DNA of 64,000 bases from Proteles cristata cristata (taxonomy: Eukaryota > Chordata > Mammalia > Carnivora > Hyaenidae): contig JAESUZ010005462.1 in NCBI GenBank assembly GCA_017311185.1, positions 620,001 to 684,000 on the forward strand, read 5' to 3'. Each line of letters opens with the position of its first letter. Position 1 is the first letter of the stretch. The position numbers and the translations under genes are program-made. Shown piece by piece: positions 46,488 to 56,470 of this stretch. Under the pieces are notes generated by a model. It was not told the origin of the DNA, did no database searches, and was given only the letters and a program-made list of their open reading frames with translations.

Positions 46488-46706
46488 TTTTTTTAAATGT
46501 TTATTTATTTTTAAGAGAGAGAGAGAGATCATGACCTGAGTGAGAGCAGGAGAGGGACAGAGAGACACACACACAGAGGCGTGCCAGCTTCAGGCTCCGA
46601 ACTGTCAGCACAGAGCCGGACACAGGGCTTGAACTCACAGACTGAAAGATTATGACCTGAGCCAAAGTCATATACCTAACTGACTGAGCCACCCAGGGCG
46701 CCCCCC
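46488..46706 (-). mobile_element. Carnivoran SINE with an odd internal insertion
   Basis: Immediately follows the previous copy. Within its GA tract, ATCATGACCTGAGTGAG (46528-46544) repeats a phrase normally found only near the head. The phrase occurs again in its proper place at 46652-46661 (as TATGACCTGA). Head end CTGAGCCACCCAGGGCGCCC. Confidence 0.92.
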
Positions 46707-46782
46707 CAAGGAGAATTTTAATTTAGATATTACCTTCCCTTTTTTTACATATGGATGTCCAGATTTTATTTGCATTATTGTT

Positions 46783-47001
46783 TCTTTTTTTTTTTAATGT
46801 TTTATTTATTTTTAGGAGAGAGAGAAAGACAGCGTGAGCAGGGGAGGGTCAGAGAGAGAGGGAGTCACAGACTGAAACAGGCTCCAGGCTCTGAGCTGGC
46901 AGTCAGCACAGAGCCCGATGCGGGGCTCGAACCCACGAACTGGGAGATCATGACCTAAGCGAAAGTCAGACGCTTAACCGACTAAGCCACCCAGGTGCCC
47001 C
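46783..47001 (-). mobile_element. Young-subfamily carnivoran SINE (copy 3 of 4)
   Basis: Perfect 17-bp target duplication TTATTTGCATTATTGTT at 46766-46782 and 47002-47018. Shares the subfamily pattern (GGAGAGAGAGAAAGACAGCG, CAGACTGAAACAGGCTCC, GACCTAAGCGAAAGTC, ACTAAGCCACCC). Inserted in the L1 fragment. Confidence 0.97.
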
Positions 47002-47447
47002 TTATTTGCATTATTGTTAAAAAGACTGTCCTTTAGCCATTGACTTGCCTTTGCTCTTCTGTTAAAGATTAGTTGATTATATTTGTGAGAGTTTATTTCT
47101 TGGCCCTCAATTCTGTTCCACTGCTCAATCTGTCCATTCTTTCACCAATATCATGCTGTCTTGATTACTGTTGCTTTATAGTAAGTTTAAAGTCAGGTAA
47201 TATTAGTTCCCTGACTTTCTTTTTTTTTCAGTATTGTGTTGGCTATTCTGGGTTTTTTATCTCTCCATATTAACTTTGGAATCATTTTCAACATCTACAG
47301 AATAAGATGGAATTTTGATAGTGACTATATTGAATTTATAGATCAAGTTAGGTAGATCTGACATCTTAACAATATTGAGTCTTCCTATCCATGAACATGG
47401 ATATCTTTCCATTCATTTAGATCTTTTTATTTAAAAAATTTCTTTTA

Positions 47448-47681
47448 ATTTTTTTTATATTTTTTTAAATTTATTTCTGAGAGAGAGGGAGAGAGAGCGA
47501 GTGAGCGAGCAGTGGAAGGTCAGAGAGAGGGAGACACATAATCCGAAACAGTCTCCAGGCTCTGAACTGGCTGTTAGCACAGAGCCCGACATGGGGCTCG
47601 AACCCACGGAACCGTGAGATCATGACCTGAGCCGAAGCTTAGGACGTTTAACCAATTGAGCCATCGATTGAAGGCACCCCT
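47448..47681 (-). mobile_element. Carnivoran SINE with a 3'-most head insertion
   Basis: Normal SINE body with B-box complement GGGGCTCGAACCCACGGAAC. The head end reads GAGCCATCGATTGAAGGCAC, so about 11 extra bases sit between GAGCCA and the terminal GCACCCC. Confidence 0.9.
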
Positions 47682-47896
47682 AAATTTTTTTTTAACTTTT
47701 ATTCACATTTGAGAGTGAGAGAGACAGAGCATGAGCAGGGGAGGGGCAGAGAGAGAGGGAAACAAGAAATCTGAAGCAGGATCTAGACTCTGAGCTGTTA
47801 GCACAGAGCCCTGTGCAGGGCTTTAACTCACAGACCGCAAGATCATAACCTGAGCTGAAGCTGGATGTTTAAGTGACTTTCCCACCCAGGCACCTC
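47682..47896 (-). mobile_element. Carnivoran SINE abutting the previous one
   Basis: Reversed tail AAATTTTTTTTTAACTTTTA, GA tract and head end TTCCCACCCAGGCACCTC. Diverged. Probably inserted in or beside the tail of its neighbour. Confidence 0.9.
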
Positions 47897-48031
47897 ATAT
47901 TTAGATATGTTTTACAATTTCTTTTACCAGAGATTTGTAGTTGTCCTCACATAGATCCTATGAATATTTTGTTAGCTTTAAGTCTATTTCATTTTTAGTT
48001 GATGCTAATATAAATAGCAATATGTTCTTTT

Positions 48032-48241
48032 AAAAGTTTTCTTAATGTTTATTTATTTTTGAAAGAGACAGACAGACACCAGCGGGGGTGGGCAGAGAGA
48101 GAGGGAGACACAGAATCTAAAGCAGGCTCTAGGCTTTGAGCTGTCAGCACAGAGCCCAACATGGGACTTGAACTCCCAAGCTGTGAAATCATGACCTGAG
48201 CTGAAGTTGGACACTTAACTGACTGAGCCACCCAGGCACCC
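48032..48241 (-). mobile_element. Carnivoran SINE in old L1
   Basis: Reversed tail TTCTTAATGTTTATTTATTT, GA tract and head end CTGAGCCACCCAGGCACCC. Flanks AGCAATATGTTCTTTT and AGCAGTATTTTATTTT are a degenerate duplication. Confidence 0.93.
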
Positions 48242-49267
48242 AGCAGTATTTTATTTTTATAAGACTATTTTTTTTTAAGAACAGTTTTAGGTTCTCAGCA
48301 AGATTAAGAGGAAGGTACAGAGATTTCCCATATACCTCTTACCCTTACAGATACATCACCCCCCCCCATTATCAACATTCCTTATCAGAGTGCTGTATTT
48401 ATTACAATTGACTAACCTACACTGACACACCATAATTACCCAGTGTCCATAATTTACATTATACTTCACTCTTGGTGTTGTACATGCTATGTATATGCTA
48501 TAATGGTATATATCCATCATTATGATATCATCAGAGTATTTCTACTGCTTTAAAAATCTTCAGTGTTCCACCTACTCACCCCTTCTTCCCACCACCCCCC
48601 GCTAATCCCTGGCAGCCACTGATCTTTTCACTGCTTCCATAGTTTTGCTTTTTTCAGGATGACATAGAATTAGAATCATGCAGTACTTTTAGAATGACTT
48701 CTTTCACTTAATAATATACATTTAAGGGACCTCCATGTCTTTTCATGGTTTGATGGCCCTTGGTGCTGAATATTTCATTGTCTGGATGAACCACAGTTTA
48801 TTCATCCATTCACCCACTAAAGGACATCTTGGTTGCTCCCAGGTTTTGGCAATCATGAACAAAGCTGCTCTAAATATCCTTGTGTAGGTTTTTGTGTGGA
48901 CATAAGTTTTCAACTTTTTTTGGTAAATACCAAGGAGTGCTATTGCTGGTCATATGGCAACATTATGTTTAATTTTGTAAGAAACTGCCAAACTATCTTC
49001 TAAAATAACTGTGCCATATTGCATTTCTACTAACAATGAATCAGAATTCCTGTTACTCCATATCCTCACTAGAATTTGGTGTTGTCAATATTCTGGATTT
49101 TGGCCATTCTAAGAGGTGTATAGTGCTCATTGCTGTTTTAATTTTTATTTCCTTGATGACATATGATGTTTGCATATGTTTATTTGCCATCTGTATATCT
49201 TCTTTGATGAGGCGTCTGTTCAGGCAGTTGGCCCAATGTTTGTTTGTTTACTTATTGTTGAATTTTT

Positions 49268-49498
49268 TTATCTAAAAAAATTTTAATGTTTATTTATTTT
49301 GAGAGAGACGGACAGACAGACATACTGCGAGTTGGGGAGGGGCAGAGAGTGAGAGAGACACAGAATCTTAAGGAGGCTCCAGGTTCTGAGCTGTTAGCAC
49401 AGAGCCCGATGCAGGGCTAAAACTCACGAGCTGTGAGATCATAAATGACCTGAGCCAAAGTTGGATGCTCAACTGACTGAGCCACCCAGGCTCGCCTG
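49268..49498 (-). mobile_element. Carnivoran SINE in old L1
   Basis: Target duplication CTTATTGTTGAATTTT at 49251-49266 and 49499-49514. Reversed tail, GA tract and head end CTGAGCCACCCAGGCTCGCC. Confidence 0.95.
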
Positions 49499-49708
49499 CT
49501 TATTGTTGAATTTTAAGAGTTCTTTGTATATGGAACTGTTTGGAAAACAGTACTTAATCAGATGCATCTTTTGTAAACATTTTCTCTCAGTCTGTGGCTT
49601 TTTTTTTTTCTCATTCTCTTGGCATTTTCTCTTTAATTTTAACAAATCTAGCTTATCATGTCTTCCTTTCATGGATCATGCCTTCAGTATTGTATCTAAA
49701 AAGTCATG

Positions 49709-49935
49709 GCTGGAGCACCTGGGTAGCTCAGTTTGTTGAGTTTCTGTCTTGATTATAGCTTTGGTCATGTTTCCAGGTTCATGGGATAGAGCCCCATGTC
49801 AGGCTCCACAGTGTGGAGATTCTTTCTCCCTCTCTCTTTCTCTCTCTTTGTCTCCCTCTGTCCTTCTCTCCTGCTCAAGCTCTCTCTCTCTCTAAAAAAT
49901 AACAAACAAACAAACAAACAAACAAATAAATAAAA
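49709..49935 (+). mobile_element. Carnivoran SINE in old L1, plus strand
   Basis: Head GGAGCACCTGGGTAGCTCAG, long CT-rich tract, and a tail grown into (AAAC)n(AAAT)n at 49901-49933. One of the few plus-strand copies in this part. Confidence 0.93.
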
Positions 49936-52496
49936 TTCATTGTCATACTCAAAGTCGTCTAGGTTTTCACCTATTTTATCTTCCAGGAGTTTTATAGCTT
50001 TGAATTTTATATTTAAATATGAGATTTTGAATTAACATTTTGTGAAGTGTGTAAAGGTCTGTGTCTAGATTAATTTTTTTTGCATGTGAATATTCAGTTG
50101 TTCCAGCACTGTTTATGGAAAAGACTATTTTCTATTGTACTGCCTTTGCACCTTCATCAAATATCACTTGACTCTTTATGTGGGTTTATTTCTGGACTCT
50201 CTATTCTGTTATTGATCTATTTGTCTATTCTTTCACTGATACCACATTGTCCTAATTATAGTAGCTTTATAGTAAATCTTAAAGAACTTTGCTCTTCTCC
50301 TTAAATGTTGTGTTGGCTGTTCTGGGTCTATTGCCTCTCCGTTTAACTTAAGGGTCAATTTGTCAATATCCACAAAGTAATTTGCTAGGATTTTTATTGG
50401 GGTTGCATTGAATCTATAGATCAAGTTGTGAAGAACTGCTATCTTGACAATATTGAGTCTTCCTATCCACGACCATGGAATATCTCTCCATTTATTTCTA
50501 CTTTGAAATTGTTCATCAGAGTATTATAGTTTCCCTCATATAGATCTTGTACATGGTTTATTAGATAAATACAAAAATATTTTAATAATGTGAATGGTAT
50601 TGTGTTTTAAATTTCAAATTCTACTTGTTCATTGCTGGTGTAAAGGAAAGTAATTGACTTTTGTATATTAACCTTGTATCTTGCAACCTTGCTATAATCT
50701 TTTATTAGTGCCAGAAGTTTTTGTCAGTTTTTTCAGATATGCTATTTAGAGAATCGTGTTAACTGTGAAAAAAGTCTGAACAGAACTCTGATGTAATTCG
50801 TATCTTTGCTCCTCTATAGGTAAAATGTCTGCTGCTCTCACCCCCACCTTGACTTCTTTCAAGATTTTCTCTTTGTCTTTGTTTTTCTACAGTATGAATA
50901 TGCTATGCCTAGGTATAGATTTTTTAGTATTTATCTTGATTGGTATTCTCTGCCCTTTGGATCCATAATTTGATTTTTGTAATTAATTTTTGAAAATTTT
51001 CCACCTTTATTACTTCAAGTATTTCTTCTGTTCATTCCTCTTTTTCTTCTCTTCTTGGTATTCTTATTATGTGTATGTTAACACACAATTATAATTTGTA
51101 ATTATCCCACAGTTATTGGATATTATGTTCTTTTTAATTATTTTTTCTTTTTGCATTTCAGTTTTGGAAATTTCTGTTGGTATAGCTTAAAGTTCACTAA
51201 TTTTTACCTTGGCTATGTCCAGTGTACAAACAAGCCCATCAAAGACATTCTTCATTTCTGTGATAGTGTTTTTTTGATTTCTAGAATTTACTTTTGGTTT
51301 TATTTCTTGGAGCTTATTTCTCTTGGTTTATATTAGCCATCTGTTCTTGCATGTTGCCCCCTTTTTTCCATTAGAGACTTTAGCATATTATTCAGTTCTT
51401 TTAAATTGCAGTTCCTATCTGAATCCTGTTCTGAAGTTTGCTTTGTCCCTTAGATTTTAAAAAAAAAGTCTTTAGCAAGCTTTTAATTTTATTTTGAAAA
51501 CCAGACATGGCTTCCTATTGGCAATGGGAACTGAGGTAAAAGGTCTTTAATGTAAAATTTTATGTTTATCTCACTAGGAGTTATGTTGTATTTAATGTAC
51601 CTTACCTGTGGCTTTCCAAGTCTTCAATTTCCCCTAGTGTTCTTGTTTTGCATTTCATTCTGTTTACTTGGGGCTTTCATAGACTCCTATTTAAGACTCC
51701 TTAAATAGAATCTTAGCCTCACAGTTCTTCCAGCCATAATTCCTGTTAATCTACAAGAAACTGCTGGTTTGGTGGTAAGATGTGGTGGGTCCTGTGAGTA
51801 GGATTCAGTCTTTTAGTGAGCCTGTTCCCCTGGGCTGTGACCTTCACAAGTATTTCTCAGCTTTTTATTCTACCTGAGGTGGGACAAGAAGGCTATAGGG
51901 GGCTAGAGTTGGGATTTCCTTTCCCCCACATTTGTTAAGTCTGGTAGTTTCCTTTGAGGGAAGGCCTTCATTAATAAGAAAAGATGTTCTGCAGACATAT
52001 TTCAGAATGGTTAGTTTTCCTCTTTCCTGAGAATGTGGTGAGGCTTTCCTCTTTCCTGAAAATTCATGAAGGTGTGGACACCACCACCTTTCTCCTCAGC
52101 TGCCAAAAGCCCCAAGGAGTTTTTGGATCTGAAGCTAGTCCACACTCAGCCTCAAAGAATTAGTCGATTACCACTGAGGCTTTCCTGTCCATGATTTACT
52201 TGCTCTAGTGGCTTCTGCTTCCAGTTAGCTATAATTCAGGCTATGATCTGCATTTACCTGTCTTTCAAGTTTGGGGGCAACAATTTGCCCTGTGACCTCA
52301 GTTTTCTGGTGGGTCTCAGAAGAGTTGTGGATTATCAGTTTGCTCAACTTTTTTCTTGTTATAGGGTGGGAGTGATGACTTCCAAGCTCTTTCCATGTTG
52401 GATTAGAAATCCAGAAGTTGAGTTAACTTTTATATAAGGCATGAGATTGGGTAAGTGTTAATTTTGTGGCTTATGGATGTTCAAGTACTTTTTAAA

Positions 52497-52714
52497 TATT
52501 TTTTAATGTTTATTTATTTTTGAGAGAGAGAGAGAGAGAGAGACAAAGCATGAGTGGCGGAGGGTCAAAGAGAGAGTGAATCATAGAATCTGAAGCAGAT
52601 TCCAGGCTCAAAGCTGTTAGCATGGAGCCCAACACAGGGCTCGAACCTGCAGACCATGAGATCATGACCTGAGTCAAAGTTGGACACTTAACTGACTGAG
52701 CCACCCAAGCGCCC
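52497..52714 (-). mobile_element. Carnivoran SINE
   Basis: Reversed tail ATTTTTTAATGTTTATTTAT, GA tract and head end CTGAGCCACCCAAGCGCCCC. Confidence 0.95.
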
Positions 52715-52727
52715 CTGGATATCCAAT

Positions 52728-52941
52728 CGAAAAAAAATTTTTTTAATTTTTATTTATTTTTGAAAGAGAGAGAAAGAGAAAGAGCTGGGGAGGGGCAGAG
52801 AAAGAGAGAGACAGAATCTAAAGCAGGTTCTGGGTTCTGAGCTGTCAGCACAGTGCCAAACGTGGCGCTCGAACCCACAAATCATGAGATCATAACCTGA
52901 GCCAAAGTCGGATGCTTAACTGACTGAACCACCCAGGCGCT
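52728..52941 (-). mobile_element. Carnivoran SINE inserted next to the previous one
   Basis: Target duplication CTGGATATCCAAT at 52715-52727 and 52942-52954. The left copy begins at the last base of the neighbouring SINE's terminal CCCC run, so this copy landed at its edge. Reversed tail, GA tract and head end CTGAACCACCCAGGCGCTC. Confidence 0.96.
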
Positions 52942-52954
52942 CTGGATATCCAAT

Positions 52955-53316
52955 TTTTAAGTAACATGTGTTGAAACGCTATCCTCTCTCCAAAATTGCC
53001 TTTGCATCTTTTAAAAAAACTCAACCATCAGACGATGCCTACATGACCAGTCCCTAATAAAACTCTGGGGGTACTGAGTCTCTAATGAACTTCTTTGGTA
53101 GGCAACATTTCAAATCAAGAAGATAATATATTGATTTGCAAATTTGGGATTCAAGTCAGAAAGCAGAAGTCAATAAGACCCAACATAAGATAATAGAAAT
53201 TAAACACATGGAGTGATGGCTTTTTTTCTGGGAACACTAGTGAGCTGACCATGTTTCCATAAGGGAGGACAGACTGCATGCTAAATTTATGTGCAAAACA
53301 ATTCAATCAAGGTGGC
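52955..53316. other. Unassigned intergenic DNA
   Basis: Nothing recognised. Confidence 0.3.
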
Positions 53317-53728
53317 TGTGATGATTGATTTTATGCGTCTACTTGGCTCAGCCATGGTACCTAAGTTTTGTCAAACATCAGTCTAAATGTTGCCATGAAA
53401 GCATTATTTTTTTAGATGAGATTAATATTTAAATGAGTAGAGTTTGAGTAAAGCAGATTACCCTCTACAATGTGGTTGGGCCTTTCCAATCAATTAAAGG
53501 CTTGAAGAGAAAAAAAACAACTTCCCCTGAGGAAGAGGAAATTCTGTTCCCAGATGCTTTCAGACTCGAGCTACATGTCAACTCTTCTTTGAGCCTACAG
53601 CTTGCTGCCTGCTCTGCAAATCTCAGACTTGCCAGCCCTCACAATTGCATGAGCCAATTCCTTAAAATAAACCTATCTTTCTATTATACATCCTATGGTT
53701 TTGTTTCTTTGGAGAATCCTGACTAACA
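53317..53728 (+). mobile_element. ERVL-type (MLT2-like) solo LTR
   Basis: Begins TGTGATGATTGATTTTATGC and ends GGAGAATCCTGACTAACA. Typical internal blocks: AGCAGATTACCCTCTACAAT, GCATGAGCCAATTCCTTAAA with the AAATAAA signal, and CATCCTATGGTTTTGTTTCT. No internal region adjoins it. It is the opposite orientation to the pol remnant at 57.8-60.6 kb and so is a separate insertion. Confidence 0.88.
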
Positions 53729-54306
53729 TGGAGATGAGGGTGTAGCCTTAAGAAAACATGCCTGGAATGCAGAGACTGAAAGAGAACTGACTATGTTACA
53801 GTTCTAGTGTGTGGTCACAGCCTGAGATCCTACTGTGTCATCCAAAGCAAAGGGTGGGGTTTTCTGGGCATATGCCCTGAAGGGAGCCAAAAAATGTATC
53901 TGTGTGTCTCTGCGGAAGGGGAAGGAGGTTGGCTCCAGTACAACGTCTCCAAGATATTTCTCTCATGATGACTGGTTAGTTGTCAGGGTACTTGGTGTTA
54001 ATAGAAACATCACTGAAAATCCTCTCTCACTTGGCTCTGATTCTTGGTTCACCCAGTGACATTTAAACTTCAACTTTGTTCCCTAAGAGTATTAGGGGTG
54101 AGTGCTATGCCTTGAGAGGTATTACTTATAGATTCAGTTAGCAAATCTGTAATCTTCTTAATTATTTAGCCTTTTCTTTAGTTTGTTTAGCGAAGTGTCT
54201 TATGTCAGGTTCTTGAGGACAAGAGCAAATCTTTGGAGGAGGATTTGTGTGCAACCCATTTTCAAGGAAGGACTCCTGGGGAAAGCAATAAGGAGCAGGG
54301 GCAGCA
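53729..54306. other. Unassigned intergenic DNA
   Basis: No gene or repeat recognised. The frame at 53835-54059 has no recognisable domain. Confidence 0.3.
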
Positions 54307-54324
54307 AAAACAGGAAAGGGATTG

Positions 54325-54549
54325 GGGCGCCTGGGTGGCTTAGTCGGTTAAGCGTCCGACTTTTGCTTAGGTCATGATCTCGCGGTTTGTGGGTTCGAGC
54401 CCCGCGTCGGGCTCTGTGCTGACTGCCAGCTCAGAGCCTGGAGCCTGTTTCAGTCTGTGACTCCCTCTCTCTCTGACCCTCCCCTGCTCACACTGTCTCT
54501 CTCTCTCTCTCTCCTAGAAATAAATAAAACATTAAAAAAAAATCAAAAC
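54325..54549 (+). mobile_element. Young-subfamily carnivoran SINE (copy 4 of 4), near-consensus
   Basis: Perfect target duplication AAAACAGGAAAGGGA at 54307-54321 and 54550-54564. Head GGGGCGCCTGGGTGGCTTAG. Both RNA polymerase III promoter boxes look intact: an A box around TGGCTTAGTCGG and a B box GGTTCGAGCCC. CT-rich region, then CCTAGAAATAAATAAAACAT and poly(A). Least diverged copy in the window. Confidence 0.97.
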
Positions 54550-54564
54550 AAAACAGGAAAGGGA

Positions 54565-55275
54565 GGAAGCCAGAAAGGATGCATGTTCGGGCAAAGTCTA
54601 CCCAGTACAGCTTCAGCCCAATCCTGCAGTGAACCCTGGAATGTAGGTTACACCTCACAGTCTCCCAACCCTACAGCTGCAGAGCTGAGCCTTCATGCTT
54701 GTGTATCCGTCATTCAATGGTTAAGAGTACCTGGCAGTTCTTAGCTGCTTCTAGCTCTTTGTGTGCTGCAGGATGGAATAGATGAGTCTGAGGTCAGTCC
54801 TGCCAAGAAGAACTACAGATGCTGGATGTTGAAGCAAAAGCACAGTAAACTGGGCAAGGGTGCCCTCCAAGATGGATCCAGTGAGATCAGATACAGCACT
54901 GACATACTGGACAAAGTAGTTCTTCAGAGTTGATTTACCAGGTTCTACATGTGACCTTGCAATGACCGCTATGAGTTCTCATTTGCAGACCTGAGGAGAC
55001 AGAATCTGCTGGAGTAGATCTAACATTTGTCTTTCTCTCCTTTTCCATCCTTGCCACATTGTCCTGAGAAGTTATCATCATTCTGGGCAATACCAACAGA
55101 AACAGAATCATCAACTTTTCACATATATGGAAATGATAGAAGCCAGACTTTTGGTCATTGGTACGTTAATTTACTTAACACGTTCTTTTAGGGAGCAATA
55201 TCCAGATACCTGAGCATTCTGATCACAGTGGGGGAAAAGAAAGATACAGTTCCTGAATTTTTGGAGTTAACAGTC
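54565..55275. other. Unassigned intergenic DNA
   Basis: No gene or repeat recognised. The sequence has no stop-free frame that suggests an exon. Confidence 0.35.
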
Positions 55276-55695
55276 CAGAGTTCTGTGGTCCAATGTTCTG
55301 TCACTAGCCACGTATGGCTACTTAAATCTAAACCATTTAAAAATAGATAAAATGTTGGGTGCCTAGGTGGCTCAGTCGGTTAAGCGTCGGACTCTTGCTT
55401 TCTGCTCAAGTCATGATCTCACAGTTTGTGAGTTCAAGCCCCGTGTTAGGCTCTACAATATGGAACCTACTTGGGATTCTCTCTCTCTCCCTCTCTCACT
55501 CACTCTGTCTCTGTTCCTCCGCCCCCAGTTGCACAGATGGTCTGTCTCTCTCTCAAAAATAAATAAACATTTAAAAAAAATAGATAAAATGTAAAACTCA
55601 ATGCCTCAGTTATACCAGCATTGTAAGTGCTCAATAGCCACATAAACCTGGCAGCTACTATATTATACAGTGCAGACATAGACCAGCACTGACCA
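55276..55695 (+). repeat. hAT-type MITE split by a SINE
   Basis: The ends look like inverted copies of a CTGTCCAAT-type terminus (CTGTGGTCCAATG on the left; CACTGACCAATGG on the right). The inner blocks ACTAGCCACGTATGGCTACT and AGTGCTCAATAGCCACATAA are also inverted relatives of each other. The SINE at 55356 sits in the middle. Confidence 0.65.
55356..55575 (+). mobile_element. Carnivoran SINE inside the MITE
   Basis: Perfect 17-bp target duplication AAAAATAGATAAAATGT at 55339-55355 and 55576-55592. Head TGGGTGCCTAGGTGGCTCAG and tail CAAAAATAAATAAACATTTA. Confidence 0.97.
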
Positions 55696-56234
55696 ATGGC
55701 CATGAGCACAGGGGCACCCTTTATTCTCACATGTCCTTTGAAGTCTCACAGAAGATGTTCATACCCATAATTATATCCAGCCTGATGAAATCCCTGAGGG
55801 GTGGTTCAGAAGGATTTACTACTTCCAGCTAATAGATTCACTCAGTGGAGCATAGAACTAAAGTCCAGAGCACTAAACTCACAATGAGTAAGTAACAGTG
55901 ATAGAGGCAGACCTTGCCCACAGGTATGCTGATTCTGGGGCAGAGAACTTCCTGGCTGCAGCAGCATGTCATGGAAATAACAAATTCTCCATGAAATGGG
56001 ATTCCCATAGGCACATCAGCCTTGTGGGCTGGCAACACAACATCAGGTACTCCTATAAGGAATTATGTCTAGTAGACATTTGAGACCTAAAAGTATTATA
56101 TTGCCTCCAACAAAGCGTAGTGTATCTTTAGTTTTTTTCCGTCCTCATATTTTCTGCATCTTACTTTTACCATTAAGCCCAGAAGCCAATATGTTAATGG
56201 AAAATAATAATAACAATAATAACAGCAAACATGT
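55696..56234. other. Unassigned intergenic DNA
   Basis: No gene or repeat recognised. Confidence 0.3.
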
Positions 56235-56470
56235 GTGAAGTATTTACTAGTCCCCAGAAACTATGTCAAGCATTTTGCATACATGAATTCAGTTCCCCTT
56301 CACAGCAACCCTGTGATCCAGGTACTATAATTATCCCCAATTTACAGAATCAGAAAATAATGCCCAGGGAGGGTAGGGAACTTGCTTAACATCTCGTAAT
56401 TGGCAAGCAGTAGACACAGTGTTTGAACCCAGGTCACCTGCTCTAGTCCACCAAACCACTGGGCATGCAG
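56235..56470 (-). repeat. MIR, minus strand
   Basis: CAGCAACCCTGTGATCCAGG, ATTATCCCCAATTTACAGAA, CAGAAAATAATGCCCAGGGA and GTTTGAACCCAGGTCACCTG are the complement of near-complete MIR. Confidence 0.9.

Larger units (their letters stand above)
46725..48265 (-). mobile_element. Old L1 ORF2 fragment on minus strand, carrying four SINEs
   Basis: Complement of L1 ORF2: CATATGGATGTCCAGATTTT, TCAATTCTGTTCCACTGCTC, GTATTGTGTTGGCTATTCTG and ACAATATTGAGTCTTCCTAT with CATGAACATGG. The content overlaps 50040-50620 of the next element, so this is a separate L1 copy. Interrupted by SINEs at 46783, 47448, 47682 and 48032. Confidence 0.85.
48265..52425 (-). mobile_element. Old L1 on minus strand with internal deletion
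   Basis: On the plus strand it begins with the complement of an old L1 3' UTR (T9, then AAGAACAGTTTTAGGTTCTC; ACTTCTTTCACTTAATAATA; ATCTTGGTTGCTCCCAGGTT). ORF2 follows back to the RT-proximal part near 50790. The 5'-UTR-like module (CTTTGTCTTTGTTTTTCTAC; TTATCCCACAGTTATTGGAT) then occupies about 50830-52425, ending with the 5' tip near ATGTTGGATTAGAAATCCAG. ORF1 and the first half of ORF2 seem to be missing. SINEs at 49268 and 49709 are nested. Confidence 0.75.

Noticed and set aside
54325..54450. tRNA-like head of the SINE as a true tRNA gene
   Set aside because: The head keeps A and B boxes but continues into the SINE body, has no proper acceptor stem or 3' end, and recurs dozens of times.
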